Shown one piece after another: positions 22,271-34,639 of a stretch of 64,000 bases of DNA. The notes below the pieces were generated by a model. That model was not told the DNA's origin. It saw only the letters and a list, made by a program, of their open reading frames with translations, and did not search any database. Each line of letters opens with the position of its first letter. Positions within the stretch are counted from its first letter, which is position 1. Position numbers and translations under genes: made by a program. Source of the stretch: Saccopteryx bilineata (taxonomy: Eukaryota; Chordata; Mammalia; Chiroptera; Emballonuridae); assembly GCF_036850765.1 (NCBI RefSeq), contig NC_089495.1, forward strand, positions 208,742,347 through 208,806,346, in the 5' to 3' direction.

Positions 22271-22654
22271 CCCAGTACAGCTGGTGTGTTACTCCCATGT
22301 CACAAAAGGTCATCTCTTTTAAGAGAAAGGACGCGCGTGTGTCGTCGCTGGGGACGGGCGGAGGCCGGGCCGTTCTGGTATCTCTAACCCACGGGTTCTC
22401 TTCGGGAGTTAGAACGGGGGCCAGCAGGGCAGGTCACTGGCCACGGCAGGCAGGTTCTGCCCGGGCCTGCCACGTGCAGCAGGCAGTTCAACAGTGTGCT
22501 TTTTCTGCTTATGTTTTCATCCCAAATTATCACCCTACACGGTCATTGGGAGTTGGCATAAGCCTCCAGCTCCAATGCGGAGGACGGACAGGTAGGAAGA
22601 ACGTGGCAACGACAATGTGCTCTCTCTCCATGGAAATGAAATGTCCGCCAGCAA
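22271..22654. other. Intergenic stretch, no gene
   Basis: Average to GC-rich sequence; nothing recognised. Confidence 0.4.
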
Positions 22655-22750
22655 ATGTGCACTTCCGGTCCCGGTGGCAGCAGACAAATGCACGTCCGGT
22701 TCCGGGGCAGCAGCGACCGAGCACTTCCGGTTCCGGTGGCTTCCGGTGTT
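22655..22750 (+). repeat. Three-copy 31-bp repeat carrying ETS-type cacttccggt sites
   Basis: cacttccggt at 22660-22669, cacgtccggt at 22691-22700 and cacttccggt at 22722-22731 are exactly 31 bp apart, with a further gcttccggtg at 22739-22748. CACTTCCGGT is the reverse complement of ACCGGAAGTG, the known GABPA/ELK-class ETS consensus. Confidence 0.85.
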
Positions 22751-24596
22751 CTGGAGCTCCTGGCCCCGCCTGCCCTCCAAGCCTGAGCTCCTGTCTCACG
22801 AAGGACCCTGATGCTGACCTGGGGCGCTGCCTACAGCGTCCAGGACACTCTCCCATCTCAAGATCCTGAATTTAATCCCATCTGCAAAGTTCCTTTCCTG
22901 TGTCAGATGACCGGGTTCCGGGGATGAGGTTATGAGCATTGTTTGGGGGGGGGGGTATTCTTTCTTCCATACCCGCCATGGCGGAAGGAGTGCAGTGCTG
23001 CCGGGTCTCAGACCGGAGGGACAGCAGAGTCCCTCTGGGGGGCCGTGAGCTACCTGGGCCTCATGCTGAGTTAGGTGCACTCGGCAGGGAGGACGGTGGC
23101 GCTCTGGGCCTCTGGGCGGGGAGGCTCAGAGGCAGAAATCCTTCCCGCTGCTGCTGCCCACGGGGAGGTCGGGGTGGAAAACCGTTCTTCGTTGTTGTTG
23201 CGTTGTTTAGAACATGCCAAAGCTAATTCCTGTAGAAGCCAGTCGCCGCAGGGATGGGACTTGGAAGGGATGGTTCAGAGGTGACAGCGGCAATCCTGGG
23301 AAGGACTGGCTAGAACATCAACTCTTTGTCAGAGATGATGGTGGGTCAGGGTCTCAAACTAGAAAGTTCCGTAGTGACTCGTTTGCATGAACTGCGTAGT
23401 TGTTGTACGTGGATCTTCTCAAACATGTTGTCCACGTGGGTTCCCGAGTCTCAACAGCTCCGTCGGACAAAGAAGAACACAAGCTTGTAGCTCAGGAATC
23501 GTTTGTACACGCCCTGGCGTGTGCAGCCTCCTCCGCAGCCCCACGCCTTAGGGCCCTTTCCTTAATTATCTCGTGCCTAAATACTTAGCAACCTTTGTAC
23601 GCTCTGTACATGTTTGATCTTCAGCCTCCTCCATGAGATCGCAGTGTTGTGTGTTCTAGTCTGTCCCAAGAACTACAAAACAGCCTGGTCTGCAGAGGGC
23701 AATTGATAACTAATTATAAATTAGGTGATATATGTCATGTGATTAGGATACTGTGTTTATTTAGCATAAAGGAAGTAATCTCTCTATTATCCACATTAAA
23801 CTTCAATTTTTTAATTATTTATTTTTTTTTTTTATTGCTGGAATGCTTTGGGCCACCCCTGAGTGTCTAAGTCAGGATGGGCAGTGGGGCTGCGAGGTGG
23901 TGCCTGGCTGTCATCTCTTTTGAGCTCCTGCTGAGACATTCACAGAGAGAAAGGGAGAATTTGAGATGTTCTCACAGCAACGCTGATGAAAAAGTGGAAG
24001 AGATTATAAAATGGATCATTTTAGGTTAACGAAACGAGTGCTGAGAACTGTAGATCTCTCTAAGGCAAATACCAGGACGACCAAAACACAATTAATCATC
24101 AATGGCATGATTACAGAAACATTGCTGGAAGCACAGTGGAGATCTGAGGGTGCAGGAGACAAGTGTGCTCTGCATTCCAGGGAAAACCAGGCAAAGTGGG
24201 CCAAGTCTAGACTCGCGGCAAGCGCTTCAAAATGACACAATAAGGATGATGAATGCAACGAACATTTCCAGAAACAGACAATATGGTTGCATAAAAAAAA
24301 CAACAACCCCACAAACGTGTGTTCTCAGCTGGCTCTCCCACTGATGCACTCCTGGCAGGAGGAAAGGAGCAGAGATGTCAGTTTATGAGGAAAAGGAGAA
24401 CCCCCCCCCCAACCAGGGGCTTCCTGTGCTGGAGTGACACTCAGCCCCCAATCCTCGTACTCATGAAATAGACCACCAGACACACTACAAAACTGCCTGC
24501 CTCAGTCTCGGCAAGAGATGCCTTAACAATTCAAGACATCAGACATCCGTTACATAAGCACCAGCCCCCCCCCTTTGGATACCCTGCTGAAGCCAG
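22751..24596. other. Intergenic stretch, no gene
   Basis: A strongly AT-rich block lies at 23698-23835 (ttgataactaattataaatt, then poly-T). G and C homopolymers lie near 22945-22954 and 24403-24411. No exon or identified transposon. Confidence 0.45.
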
Positions 24597-24685
24597 TGGG
24601 TTGGTTCTCAATGCTGGGGCCACCTGGAGAACTCGCCACCCCCAGAAATGCTGACTCTATCCTGCAGCCAGGCCAGAGAACAACT
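24597..24685 (+). mobile_element. Possible MER5-type hAT-Charlie fragment
   Basis: ggttggttctcaatgctggg followed by gccacctggagaactcg resembles the MER5A left part ('ggttctcaaccttggctg...cacctgggg'). Short and decayed. Confidence 0.4.
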
Positions 24686-25620
24686 CACATGGCTGATGAA
24701 CACTTGATTACAAATTCTTTTTTTTTTTTAATTACCATGCACCAGCATGTGACTTCTGCCACATCTGCCTCCCAGGAAACTGGATGGGCGTTCTGTTCTC
24801 CTTTCTCTTCTGCATTTTCCAAGTTTTTAAAAGAAAAAAAGTCTTTTCGGTGAAAACAACAACAAAAAGGCTTCCCATGAAGAGAAGAGCCAAGTTTTAC
24901 GGGTCACAGTGACCTGATGCCAATTCATTGTAACATCCAGTCCTAATTGGAACAGAACACTCTGTATTTTTATCTCGCTTTCAGAAACCTCTTCAGATGT
25001 GAACTTCCAAATCTTCTCTGGTACTCCTCTCTGTCACACTCTGTCAAGGTACATCTTTAATGAAAAGACGGAAAATGACTTTTTATCTGAGAGACTCCTA
25101 GAAACTTTGGAAGTTAATACATTTGAAAAACAAACCAGCAAACAGAACAGATTTTCACCTGCTCGGCTCTGGAATCGCAGCCACATCTGGCCTCTAATCT
25201 CTCCAGAGGTCAAGGCCACCACGTAGCCCACTGTTGGCATAGACTATCTGCTGTGGCCCAAGGCCCTGGATAAGCAGACTCCCCTATTAGGCAGGACATT
25301 CCAAGGGTTCAGAGCTCACCTCCCAGGAACTGGGCGGGGCCGTTCCTTCTGTAGACAAAGTTAATCCTCTGTTGTGTACCTCTCGTCAGAGACTCACCAT
25401 TAAAAAAAAAAAGGTTACCAAGATTTTCGTGATAAAAGACCTACATCAAAATGGCAGATACTAGGGCCCTGGCTTTGGGAACAAGGCTAACATTTCTAAG
25501 AGGACTTTACATCAGTTAGGATATAGTTGAATCCTAATATAGTCAAAATACCCTAAGTGCCTAGAGGTGACAGTTGGGACATTCCAGATCTGATGGCCAA
25601 GACTGGAGGTTGGCGCAGTC
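24686..25620. other. Intergenic stretch, no gene
   Basis: Average-AT sequence with A/T homopolymers (24718-24730, about 24832-24840, 25401-25412). No recognisable coding or repeat feature. Confidence 0.45.
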
Positions 25621-25765
25621 TTCCTATGAAGGGCTAGATGGTGGTTTTGGACTTTGCAGGTCAAGTGGCCTCTATAGTAACTATTTAACTCAGCTGTAGA
25701 AGGGAAACAGCCATTACATGTAAACAAAGTGGCCTGAGACCAGATTCCAATAAAACTTTATTTAG
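25621..25765 (+). mobile_element. Old hAT-type non-autonomous DNA transposon fragment
   Basis: agggctagatggtggttttgg, actttgcaggtcaagtggcc, agccattacatgtaaacaaa and ttccaataaaactttattta match, from memory, a common mammalian element with 'agggccagatagtaaatattttaggctttgcgggcc ... ttccaataaaactttattta'. The aataaa here belongs to the element and is not evidence of a gene end. Confidence 0.7.
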
Positions 25766-27384
25766 AGACATTGCAGTTTGCATTTCATACAATGTTCACA
25801 TGTCATGAAATGTTCTTATTCTTTTGTTTTCTTGAATAAGTGAGCGCAGGGTACTTGGGGCTTGTGACACTATTCTCTAGGTGACTCTAATGGCAGACAC
25901 TTGTTATTGTCCACTTGTCAACACTACAGACGGTACACCACGAGGGAACCCTAACGTACACTGTGGGGACTGGCTGATCATAGTGCATCAGATGGGTTCA
26001 TAGTTGTGGAAGACACACCACAGCAACAGGCCGTGTAAATAGGTGTGTGCCGGGGTTGAGGGGGTCGGGGTAGAGAGCTCTTACATTCTGCCTGTTCAGT
26101 TGTTCTGTAGATCTAAATCTATACCAAAAGGTAAGGTCAAAACAAGGGTCAAAGTTTCTTAGGCCAGACAAGAACCAGGTGACAGGGAGGTTTGTCCCAC
26201 GACATTATCATGATGGGCCCACGGACAAGGCAGTAGGAAAGCTCACATGTATGTATGTGGTCCATGGGTGGGGCAGATGCGTGTTGTGGGAGGTCACATG
26301 GGCAGCGGGAGCCAGTGAACAGAGTTAGCTTCGGGACCCAGAGGCTTTGGGCGGAGGACATGTGGCTGGGGGCTTGAAGACAGACAGATTCCCTTTTCCT
26401 GTGGTTTGTTCAAGATCGAAGAGCGCGACTTGAGAATCCATGAAGTGTGCACCACCGATCTGGGACACGCCACTGCTCACGCCAGGTATTGGTTAAAATA
26501 GCGGTATTATCTGCAATAAACTCTTTGAAAACCAGGCCTAAAAGGAGACAGACATTTCTTCAGTTATTGTGCTGCTTTAATAGGCTGTTCACCCTCCTTG
26601 CTTCTTGGAGACAGAACGATCAATAAAGCATCCCTCTCTGCACGGCATAGTAAGCGCCCTTCATTTGCAAACCTGTATTGAGCATCCGCCCTGTGCCCGC
26701 CACCCGTGGGCTGCCAGCGCCCGTGGCAGTCAGGAGGTGACGCAGGACACGGTGGGACGGGAGCTGCCAGTGAGAGAAGGGACAGGCGTCAGAGCAGTTC
26801 CATGAATTGTCTGCGAATAGGTGGCAATGCAGCGTGAGACCCTGCAGTCTGCTTAGCGGTGGTCTGTGGCCGTCTCCCCGGACTTGCCATGTGGTTCAGA
26901 TGAGAACACACCAGTCAGCACCCATCTGACCAGAGAATCGTCACCTGCTCCTCGTCCTCATCACGGCTGCCGAGGACTCGACCCAGTTCCAGAACCGTGG
27001 CCGGGAAGCCGGTGGTCCATAGGCGAGGATAGAACAGTACCCCTCAGAACCCCCCATCTGGATGTGGTCAGAACCTAAAGCCTCCCTCCCAGCCTTGCCT
27101 CGTTCTCTCTCTCTCCTTGGGATTCAGAGAGATGGAGACCAGATGACAGTTGCCATTCCCAGGAGGAGCGTTTGCTCCAATTACACGGTCAATAACTCAT
27201 TGTATGTAGATTCAAGTACTGCCTGGGGGGTTTCCATTTTTTCTCTGTCTCTGAGGCAGCGAGAATTGCTTGTTCCACTGAGGCCTGTTCCCCCAGGAAG
27301 AGCCTCCCCCTTGCCAGCTCAGTGCCCCTGGCCAAGCCCTTCCTTCAAGGACAGAAGGAGCCTGACCAGCCAAGGGACCCCACT
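25766..27384. other. Intergenic stretch, no gene
   Basis: A weakly enhancer-like AT block lies at about 26480-26600 (attggttaaaatagcggtat, ctgctttaatagg). A possible MIR scrap (attgagcatccgccctgtg) is at about 26677-26700. Otherwise featureless. Confidence 0.4.
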
Positions 27385-27525
27385 GCGCATCCCAGCTCTG
27401 TGATCTTGCTTGTGAAGTCACTAACTTTCCCGTGCCTCAGTCTCCCCATCTTCAGAACGGGAATCGTATGGATACCAGTTTATAAAGTGCTTAGGACAAT
27501 ACTTAACACCAAGTGGATGATAAAG
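27385..27525 (+). repeat. MIR SINE 3' half
   Basis: cagctctgtgatcttgctt, cactaactttcccgtgcctc, agtctccccatcttcagaac and aaagtgcttaggacaatact reproduce the MIR order (gctgtgtgaccttgg, aacctctctgtgcctca, tttcctcatctgtaaaa, aaagcgcttagaacagtgcc). Confidence 0.85.
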
Positions 27526-28890
27526 GAATGACCTCTAAAGACCGGAGAGGTGAAAGCAATTTATCTCCAGAGCCCCCTCCAGGAAGGAGAAGGGGAAGGA
27601 GAGGCCGCCTGCCGTCGGCGCGAACGTAGCCTGCATCTCAGAGCTGAGAACTCGCCGGACCTCGGACACGTCCGGTCCCAGCTGCGCTGCCTCGTGGTTA
27701 CTGACCTCCCCGTCCGCAGCTGCTAGGGCTGGAGGCATGCGCTCTGCCAGGTGGAGCTCCGTGCATGCATGCCCCTCCCCTGCTTTGGGGACAGTGGGCG
27801 TCATCCGGGGGCCGTTTAGCACCGATTGTCCCAAACCTCGGCCTCTCTGAGTCCTCTCTCTGGCTCCAATGTCACCTGGCAGCCCCTTGCCTGTGGCTGT
27901 CCCATCTCCTCGGAGCGTGGCGCTGAGCAGCTCGTGACTCATCTGCTGGACGCTGGGGCCGGTGCCCCCCCCCCCCCCGCTTCCCCTTGGTCACCTCCCG
28001 GCCCCTTTGTCTGCTTGTGAGTTGGGCTTGCCCACCGCCCTCCTGGGACCCCAGAGAGTGTTCCATACACCAACATCAGAGGCGCCCCTGGAGACCCAGT
28101 GTGGTGGGCAGGGGTCCTCCTCTGGAGTGGGGAGGAGGGGCTTGGAGCAAGCCAGCCGCTGACCGATGAGGCACACTGCCATGGAGCACTGTGGAGCTCC
28201 CTCTGAGGGCCTGTCCTTCTGTCTGACGATTACCCCCCACTCAGCCAACCTGCTGCGACAAGTTCGTGTCCTACATGAGGACGGCGCAGAGTGGCACTCC
28301 TGGGCTCCCGGCCGTCTCGTCTCGTGCGGTCTCCTGGAAAGGGGTGTGCGTGAAGGTCGGCTCATAAGCAGTCACGGCTTCACATGCCCCCGTGCAGAAG
28401 GTGTACGATGAAGATGAACACAGTGTGCGCTTTGTTCCTACCTCTGAAAACATCACAGTGAGTCACGGGAAGTGCTTCCAGGCTGAACCGGTACCACCGA
28501 CCGAGGCGCACAAGCACCGGGAACACGTGTGCAGACCGCCCGCCATGGCCTCTGAAGAGCAGATGTGATCCAAGCAGCAGAAGAGTGCCCAGCCTCCCAA
28601 TCGTGCAAAACGGGTTCCCCTCCAATGGAAGATCTAGGGGAGGTCGGCGTGGGGAGATCTTGGAGAAGGGGCGTCTTCAGAGCAGAGTAAATAAATAAAT
28701 AAATAAACAAAAGGGCAGAATAATTTAAATTCTGATACTGAATTCGGTGTACAGCCGACCGGCTCACAGCCACGTGGGAGCCGTGGACTGATCCTTCCTC
28801 TCAATCAGCTGTGGCGATCAGAGGTCAGACGCCCACGCCCACCCTCTGCAGTGGTGCAGTGAGATGCGAGAGCCACTGTGGCAGGGAGCC
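27526..28890. other. Intergenic stretch, no gene
   Basis: Contains a C14 run at about 27966-27979 and an (AAAT)n run at 28688-28712. No supported exons. Confidence 0.45.
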
Positions 28891-29161
28891 AGGGCAGGTG
28901 GCAGAGATCAGTGACACCCGCTGCGGACGGCACGGGGTCCAGTCGCTCCACCTCGTCCCTCCGTGCGGGTCACACCGGCCAGGGCAGGTGGCAGAGATCA
29001 GTGACACCCGCTGCGGACGGCACGGGGTCCAGTCGCTCCACCTCGTCCCTCCGTGCGGGTCACACCGGCCAGGGCAGGTGGCAGAGATCAGTGACACCCC
29101 GCTGCGGACGGCACGGGGTCCAGTCGTCCCACCTCGTTCCTCCGTGCGGGTCACACCGGCC
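28891..29161 (+). repeat. Three-copy tandem repeat, 90-bp period
   Basis: agggcaggtggcagagatca starts at 28891, 28981 and 29071. Copies 1 and 2 look identical; copy 3 has a one-base insertion (gacaccccgctg) and small changes. The shift gives a frame-switched spurious open frame. Confidence 0.97.
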
Positions 29162-31510
29162 AGCGGCATGAGCACGTGCAGCTCTTCCTGTGTCACGCCC
29201 TCCCCCGACGGCTGCGCCAGCCCTCGCCGGCCTTTCTCTGTGCTGTGTGTATCTTCAGAGCCGAGGTTAATTCAGTGTCGAGGGAAGAAAGAGTACACGG
29301 CAAACTATAATAATAATAATAGCAATAATGTAATCACACAACAGTGGTAAGTAGTGATGAAGGGAGCTCAGGAAGAGAGCGGGCAGCGTGGGAGGGCGGA
29401 GGGGTGCTTGTTGTCCCCGTCCCGCTCACTGCCACGCTCCCCTGAGTGTGCGCCCATGACTCCCCGGGCAGGGCAGGGTTTTCACAAGGCCAGGTACTCC
29501 TCTGAGGACACGAGTGTCCCCAACCGTGCTCTCAGCACCGTGACTCGTGGGGCATCACAGACCTGCCCAGGCGGTGACAGGGTGCGTAAGCACACCTGGC
29601 GGAGAGCAGGTGCTTCGTAAGGAAGCCCAGGTGAACACGTCAGTGATGAGCTGTCCCGTGAAGCACATTCTTGGGACATTGGCCGGAAACCCCCCTCCCC
29701 CTTCACTATCAACAGTCAGTTGTAGGTGATGGTGTTGGCTGACCTCTAAGTTATTGTACTCTTACAATTGTTGCTTGCAGTTTTTGCTACTTGATTGGGG
29801 GTGGCAGCTTTGCAGTCCAGCGCTTGTGCGGAGTGTGACAGGTCCACAGAGAGCTTGTGATCAAAGACAAAATGTTTCTCCACAAGAACCCATTTTTTGT
29901 GTAGACCCCCATAGGGCTTCGCTGCTGGCAGTCTGGCCCCAGGGCGAGCCCCGTCAGCATCACCACCGGGGGCTTGTCCGGAATGCAGACTCAGCCCCAC
30001 CCGGACGTGCTAAGCCTCGCCTGCATCTCAGCAAGATCCCTGGTGATCTGTGAGCACCTTAAAATTCAGGAGGCCCTGCCAGCCTGCCGTGGAAAGAGCC
30101 AAGGTGTACTGTCAGAGCTTCAGGTCCATACCATGGCACCCCAATAAAATAACCATGCCCCATGAGCCAGTGAGTCAGAGGCCCCCAGAGGCCAGTGGTT
30201 GAAGGGACAGCAAGCAGAGGCAAGTGTTGCCTTCGGTCGGTCATTTGGGGGCTCCCTGGGGACCCATTTCCTCACTTTCCACTCTGTGCATGGACAGGCC
30301 TCACAGAGAGTCCCTGTAGGGTGTGTCATTTCAATGGGAGGACAGAAGAAAAAAACTGGGAGAACCCAGTCTGTCTCCACCGAGCTCTCCTGCGAGCTCC
30401 CTGTGTCTTCTGACCGCTGGCTTACCAAAGTCGTGTTTTATTTAACATCTTAACATCTGGCGATTGCATAATGCACACACCCCCCTCTATTTAGGGGTGT
30501 GCCACACCGTCTGCTTGCCGAGCGGTGAGGGAGGTGGTGCGCCTGTGGGAGGGGAGGGGACGACTGTGGGTGAATGTGTGTCCACTGATATGCCACACCT
30601 CGTTTTGTCTTGCTGTCCTGACACACACGCCTGGTTAGCTGGCCTCTTAGAATGATCGGCAGTTTTGACACTTTCCATTTGACGGTTCGGGGTGTGGAGC
30701 AACCTGAGTGAGGGGTCCGCATTAGCATTTTAAAATCAAAGGCTCTCCGTAAGTGCGTTTCAGCTGTTCACTTTTGTGCTGCCGACGGTGCTACAGTAGG
30801 CAACGCGGAAGGGAGAGCTTCTGAGAAAGCAAAGCACGTTTTTATTCTTTGTGGGAATGTAATCGAGTTCTTTGTACGCCCGAGCATCCGATTCATTCGT
30901 GTTGAATGGTCACTGAGATGTCCTGTCTATTCAAAGCCACACGCACTCGGTGCTGACGCGGAATGCACTCCCGCGATGTCCAGGAAAACAATGCTGTTTG
31001 GAACGTGTCCACTGATGATACTGTCGCCAGTTATTTAGACACATTCATTTCTGCAAAGGTGACAGAGAGTCGGAAGGATCCTGGCTACTTTAGACCAATG
31101 TGGGCATGGTAGGTGTAACCCGGAGACCGGATGGGAGGTTCCGTGGCTGCGGATTCACCCACCAGCAATGCGGACATGCGCAGGCTTCGACGTGAGGCAG
31201 CTGTCCCACGCAGACCGACTCGAACATTCAAAGATGACGGTTCATGATTTATTTTCAAAATAGTGTATCTGTGAAAAATTAAGAGCCACAAGGATCCAAT
31301 TATCTCCATGGCAGTCTAATTTACGTGGCATGAAGTACTTAAAAAAAAAAAGTCAGGAGGCCTGTTTAGTGAAGTGAAATAGTGTCGCCTTGCTGGGTCA
31401 CAGCTTGAAGTCCATCTGAACATGGACCTCGTTAAGCATCAACCTGAACCACTTAGGTGGTTGGCAAGAGGAAGACGAAGATCAGCCCGACAGGCGTTTT
31501 CCTTGTGTTC
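29162..31510. other. Intergenic stretch, no gene
   Basis: Has an (AAT)n-like run at 29307-29335. A mild AT-rich, possibly regulatory segment lies at about 31230-31345 (atgatttattttcaaaatag, aattatctcc, ctaatttacgtgg). Nothing coding. Confidence 0.4.
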
Positions 31511-32034
31511 ATCAACGTCCTCCCCCCCCCCCCCCCCGCGCTACTCGGCCCTACCCCCCCCTCGGGCGTCAACGTCCTCCCGCCCCCCCCGCGCCGCTTG
31601 CCCCCCCCCCCGCCACTTGCCCTCCCCCCCCGGGCGTCAACGTCCCCCCCCTCCCCCCGCGCCGCTTGCCCCCCCCCCCGCCACTTGCCCTCCCCCCCCG
31701 GGCGTCAACGTCCCCCCCCCCCCCCCCGCACCGCTCGGCCCTCCCCCCGGGCGTCAACGTCCTCCCCCCCCCCCGCGCCGCTTGCCCCCCCCTGCGTCAA
31801 CTTCCCCCCCCAGGCGCCGCTCGACCCTCCCCCCCCCAGGGCGTCAACGTTCTCCCCCCCCACCCGGGCGCCGCTCGGCCCTCCCCCCGGGCGTCAACGT
31901 CCCCCCCCACCCGGGCGCCGCTCGGCCCTCCCCCCAGGGCGTCAACGTCCCCCCCCACCCGGGCGCCGCTCGGCCCTCCCCCCGGGCGTCAACGTCCTCC
32001 CACCCCCCACCCCCCGCTCGGCCCTCCCCCCAGC
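31511..32034 (+). repeat. C-rich minisatellite, about 10 copies of a 44-69-bp unit
   Basis: Each copy has gcgtcaacgt followed by a C run, then gcgccgctcggccct or gcgccgcttg and another C run. The 3' copies have settled to about 49 bp. Variable C runs up to about 17 account for the length differences. Proline-rich and glycine-rich open frames are by-products. Strong G4 potential on the minus strand. Confidence 0.94.
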
Positions 32035-33254
32035 AGACAAGCGCCTCGCAGGACACGCTGTGGGCGCAGGTGGGCGGGGCGCATCTCTCCAGAGCCGCCG
32101 TGAGGCCTCCTCTCTGGAGGCCTGAATCTCAGAAAGAGGTTCAGACCATCAGCTGACTCCTCGTGCCCCGGAGCCTGCAGCCCCGCTGCGTGCTGGCATC
32201 GATCTGGGAAGAAGCTCTGAAATCGATCAATACCTGTTGGCCACGGAGCCCTTCACATACCTGTTAGAGACCCACGTGGTCACGTTTCCGTGGGCAGGGC
32301 CGTGGCCGTGTGCGGTCAGATGGGTAAACGATGCCGGTCCAGCTGCCGTTGGTGAGCGGCAGGTCAGCACAGGAGCGGTGTTGCTGGGATTAACCTGGAC
32401 TGCAGCAGCCCACACTGACCGTTCCTCTGGCACCTGGATAAGTAAAGAAACGGTGTCATTTGTTCGTTTAGAAGCAGTTTGTCCTGTGTAATGAGCTCTG
32501 CGGACAAAGGGGAGTTTCAGCGGGATCCTGCCAGCAGCCGGCCGGGGGAGGGGGAGCCCTCCCAGCCAGACTGCCTCTCTTCCCACTCGCACTTTCCAAG
32601 CTCGGACGGACCCCAGGAAACACAGTATCAAGGTCATTAGGCAGCCATGTGCCGCAGCATGTCACGGTGTCCAGGGGACACCCAGAGACCATTCTCTCCC
32701 TGGAAGCCTGGTGTCTGGGGGACACAGGACCCCACAAGTCTGTCCAACCCAGTGCAGTTCCATCAGCCAAGGGAGTCTGGACTGAGTGGGCGTTCCAATG
32801 ATCCCACATCCGGTCATCTTCCCAGTGACTCTGGGCTCTGCCCTCCCCACGCCCCAGCCATGAGCATGGAAGGGCATGTTTTTTAAAGAGCTTGTTGCAT
32901 AAAGAAAGAGACCCTCTGGCCTCTTTGGACCCGGCATTTCTGCCCAGGATTCTTTGATGACAGAGACTTTGGCCTGTGCCCCTGCTCTGTTCTTGTTACT
33001 ACAATTATAAATACCACTGTGGCTTTGGGAGAGGTTTCTGGAAGCACAGAGGCAGAAAATCTATTTTCCTGCAAGCTCTTCCTTTTAAATTAGGCTGTTG
33101 TTTCTTGAGGCCCTAATGCCAACCTAATGGGCCTTTCCTGATAAGATGGCTCCGTCCACACCACTGCCAATGTGTCTCTGCAGAGCCGCTGTCCTGGTGC
33201 CTCTCTGAGCGGCTGGCCAGGGGGCCTGGGGGCCTGGCCACCTCTCAGTCACAT
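32035..33254. other. Intergenic stretch, no gene
   Basis: No recognised repeat or coding structure. tgaaatcgatcaatacctg (32218-32236) is a small AT motif of no clear meaning. Confidence 0.4.
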
Positions 33255-33440
33255 AATCACCAGCACGGATTGAGCGGACACTGGATCGTCACACACACTT
33301 CACCTTGTGAAGGGCTCAGTCACCCCCGTGAAATACATGCGGTTCTTGTCCCCATGGCACGGCTGACGGGACCCAAACAGCTCACCCAAAGACAGATGAC
33401 AAGCAGATGGCCAAAAGAGGGTTTGAGCTCACGTTGACCT
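33255..33440 (+). repeat. MIR SINE (degraded)
   Basis: attgagcggacactggatcg, ccgtgaaatacatgcgg, ttcttgtccccatggcacgg and ccaaagacagatgacaagc follow the MIR order in weakened form, ending in gagggtttgagctcacg. Confidence 0.6.
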
Positions 33441-34639
33441 GATAAATCAGGAACCAAGGAAGGGTAGAATTTTTAGCACTTGACAATTTCTGCGGTGCAA
33501 ATAATCCCGTCCTTTAGAGCTAAGGATGATTTAACAGCTGGCTGGCTGAACTGACGATTTAACAAGCAGGTCTTGCCAGGTAGGACAGGTGGGCTCAACT
33601 CACCCTCATTTCTGGATCTCAGACTCAGACCACTGGTTTCATTATGTACGCTCCTCTAAACCCACCACTGTGGCCAGGGCGAGGGCCCTCTAACTGCTTG
33701 TACCTAGTCAAAGACCCACCCTCACGGCCAGGCGTATGTGGGGCAGGTAGAGATGAACAGCAAAGCCCGTGGAGCCGTGAAAGCAGAGCTGTCATAGGTG
33801 GGTCCAGCTGTCATTCTCTGCCTGGTTGTCAGGGGGAGAAGAAGGGTCCACCCATGCGTCAGACTTGGACTGAACTCACAGCCTGGTCCCGAACCCGGTC
33901 TAGACCAGCTGAGCTGGGGTTGGCCTGCAGACACGTGAGGAATAGAGCCTGGTTGCTGCAAGCCCATAGATCACGGGTGGTTTGCTACACAGCGCTGTTG
34001 TGGCAGTAGCTGACTAATACATTCCCTTTGCTTGTAGAGCAAGGAATCAACATTTCCTCAACTGGGGAGCTCCCCACAGTGACTCCTTCACACAACAGGG
34101 TCCCTGGAAGAGCCATGAGCCCACAGCCCATTCAGGGAGCCACACCCCAGCTTTGAAGCCTGGCTTCAGGGAGAACATGGCAGGGACGTCAGAGCTGATG
34201 AGACCTTTGCCTCATCAAGAGGCTGCTGGGCTCAGCTGAACAACTTCATTCTTTGCCAGCAGAGCCGTCCCTCCAGCATGGCGAGTGTCTGTCCCCCACA
34301 TGTACCTTAAGGGCCCGTCACAGTGGCCGGCGTGGGCCTTCAGTGTCCCACAGCCACTCGGACCCTGACCTTCACCAAGGACACGGTTCAGCATCTACGG
34401 TGAACAAGACTCAGACAGCCCCGAGCCGCAGGGAGGTGAGACAGCCCTCCCCCCAGCATCTGTTTGATAATTTATTCATGAGTTTTTACTGTGCCCGGTG
34501 TCACATGTCCTTGGCCACCCCGAGGACCACATCAGCATGAAGAAAGTGCCAGTGAAGAATCAGAGAAAGGTCAGGGGCCTTCGTGGGTGTCAGTCATGTG
34601 ATGCAGGGAACACCCCTGAACGCATTTCTTTTCTCTAAT
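33441..34639. other. Intergenic stretch, possible MaLR (MLT1-like) end
   Basis: At about 33975-34022, ctacacagcgctgttgtggc then agtagctgactaataca resembles the 3' end of MLT1/MST LTRs ('...ttatggcagcagctgactaatac'). The rest has no recognised feature. Confidence 0.35.

Noticed and set aside
25740..25765. aataaaactttattta as a gene polyadenylation signal
   Set aside because: It is part of an old hAT-type transposon remnant.
31422..32156. Proline-rich frame of 244 codons as a formin- or WASP-like protein
   Set aside because: It is a C-run minisatellite; the proline comes from CCC codons, with no flanking domain.
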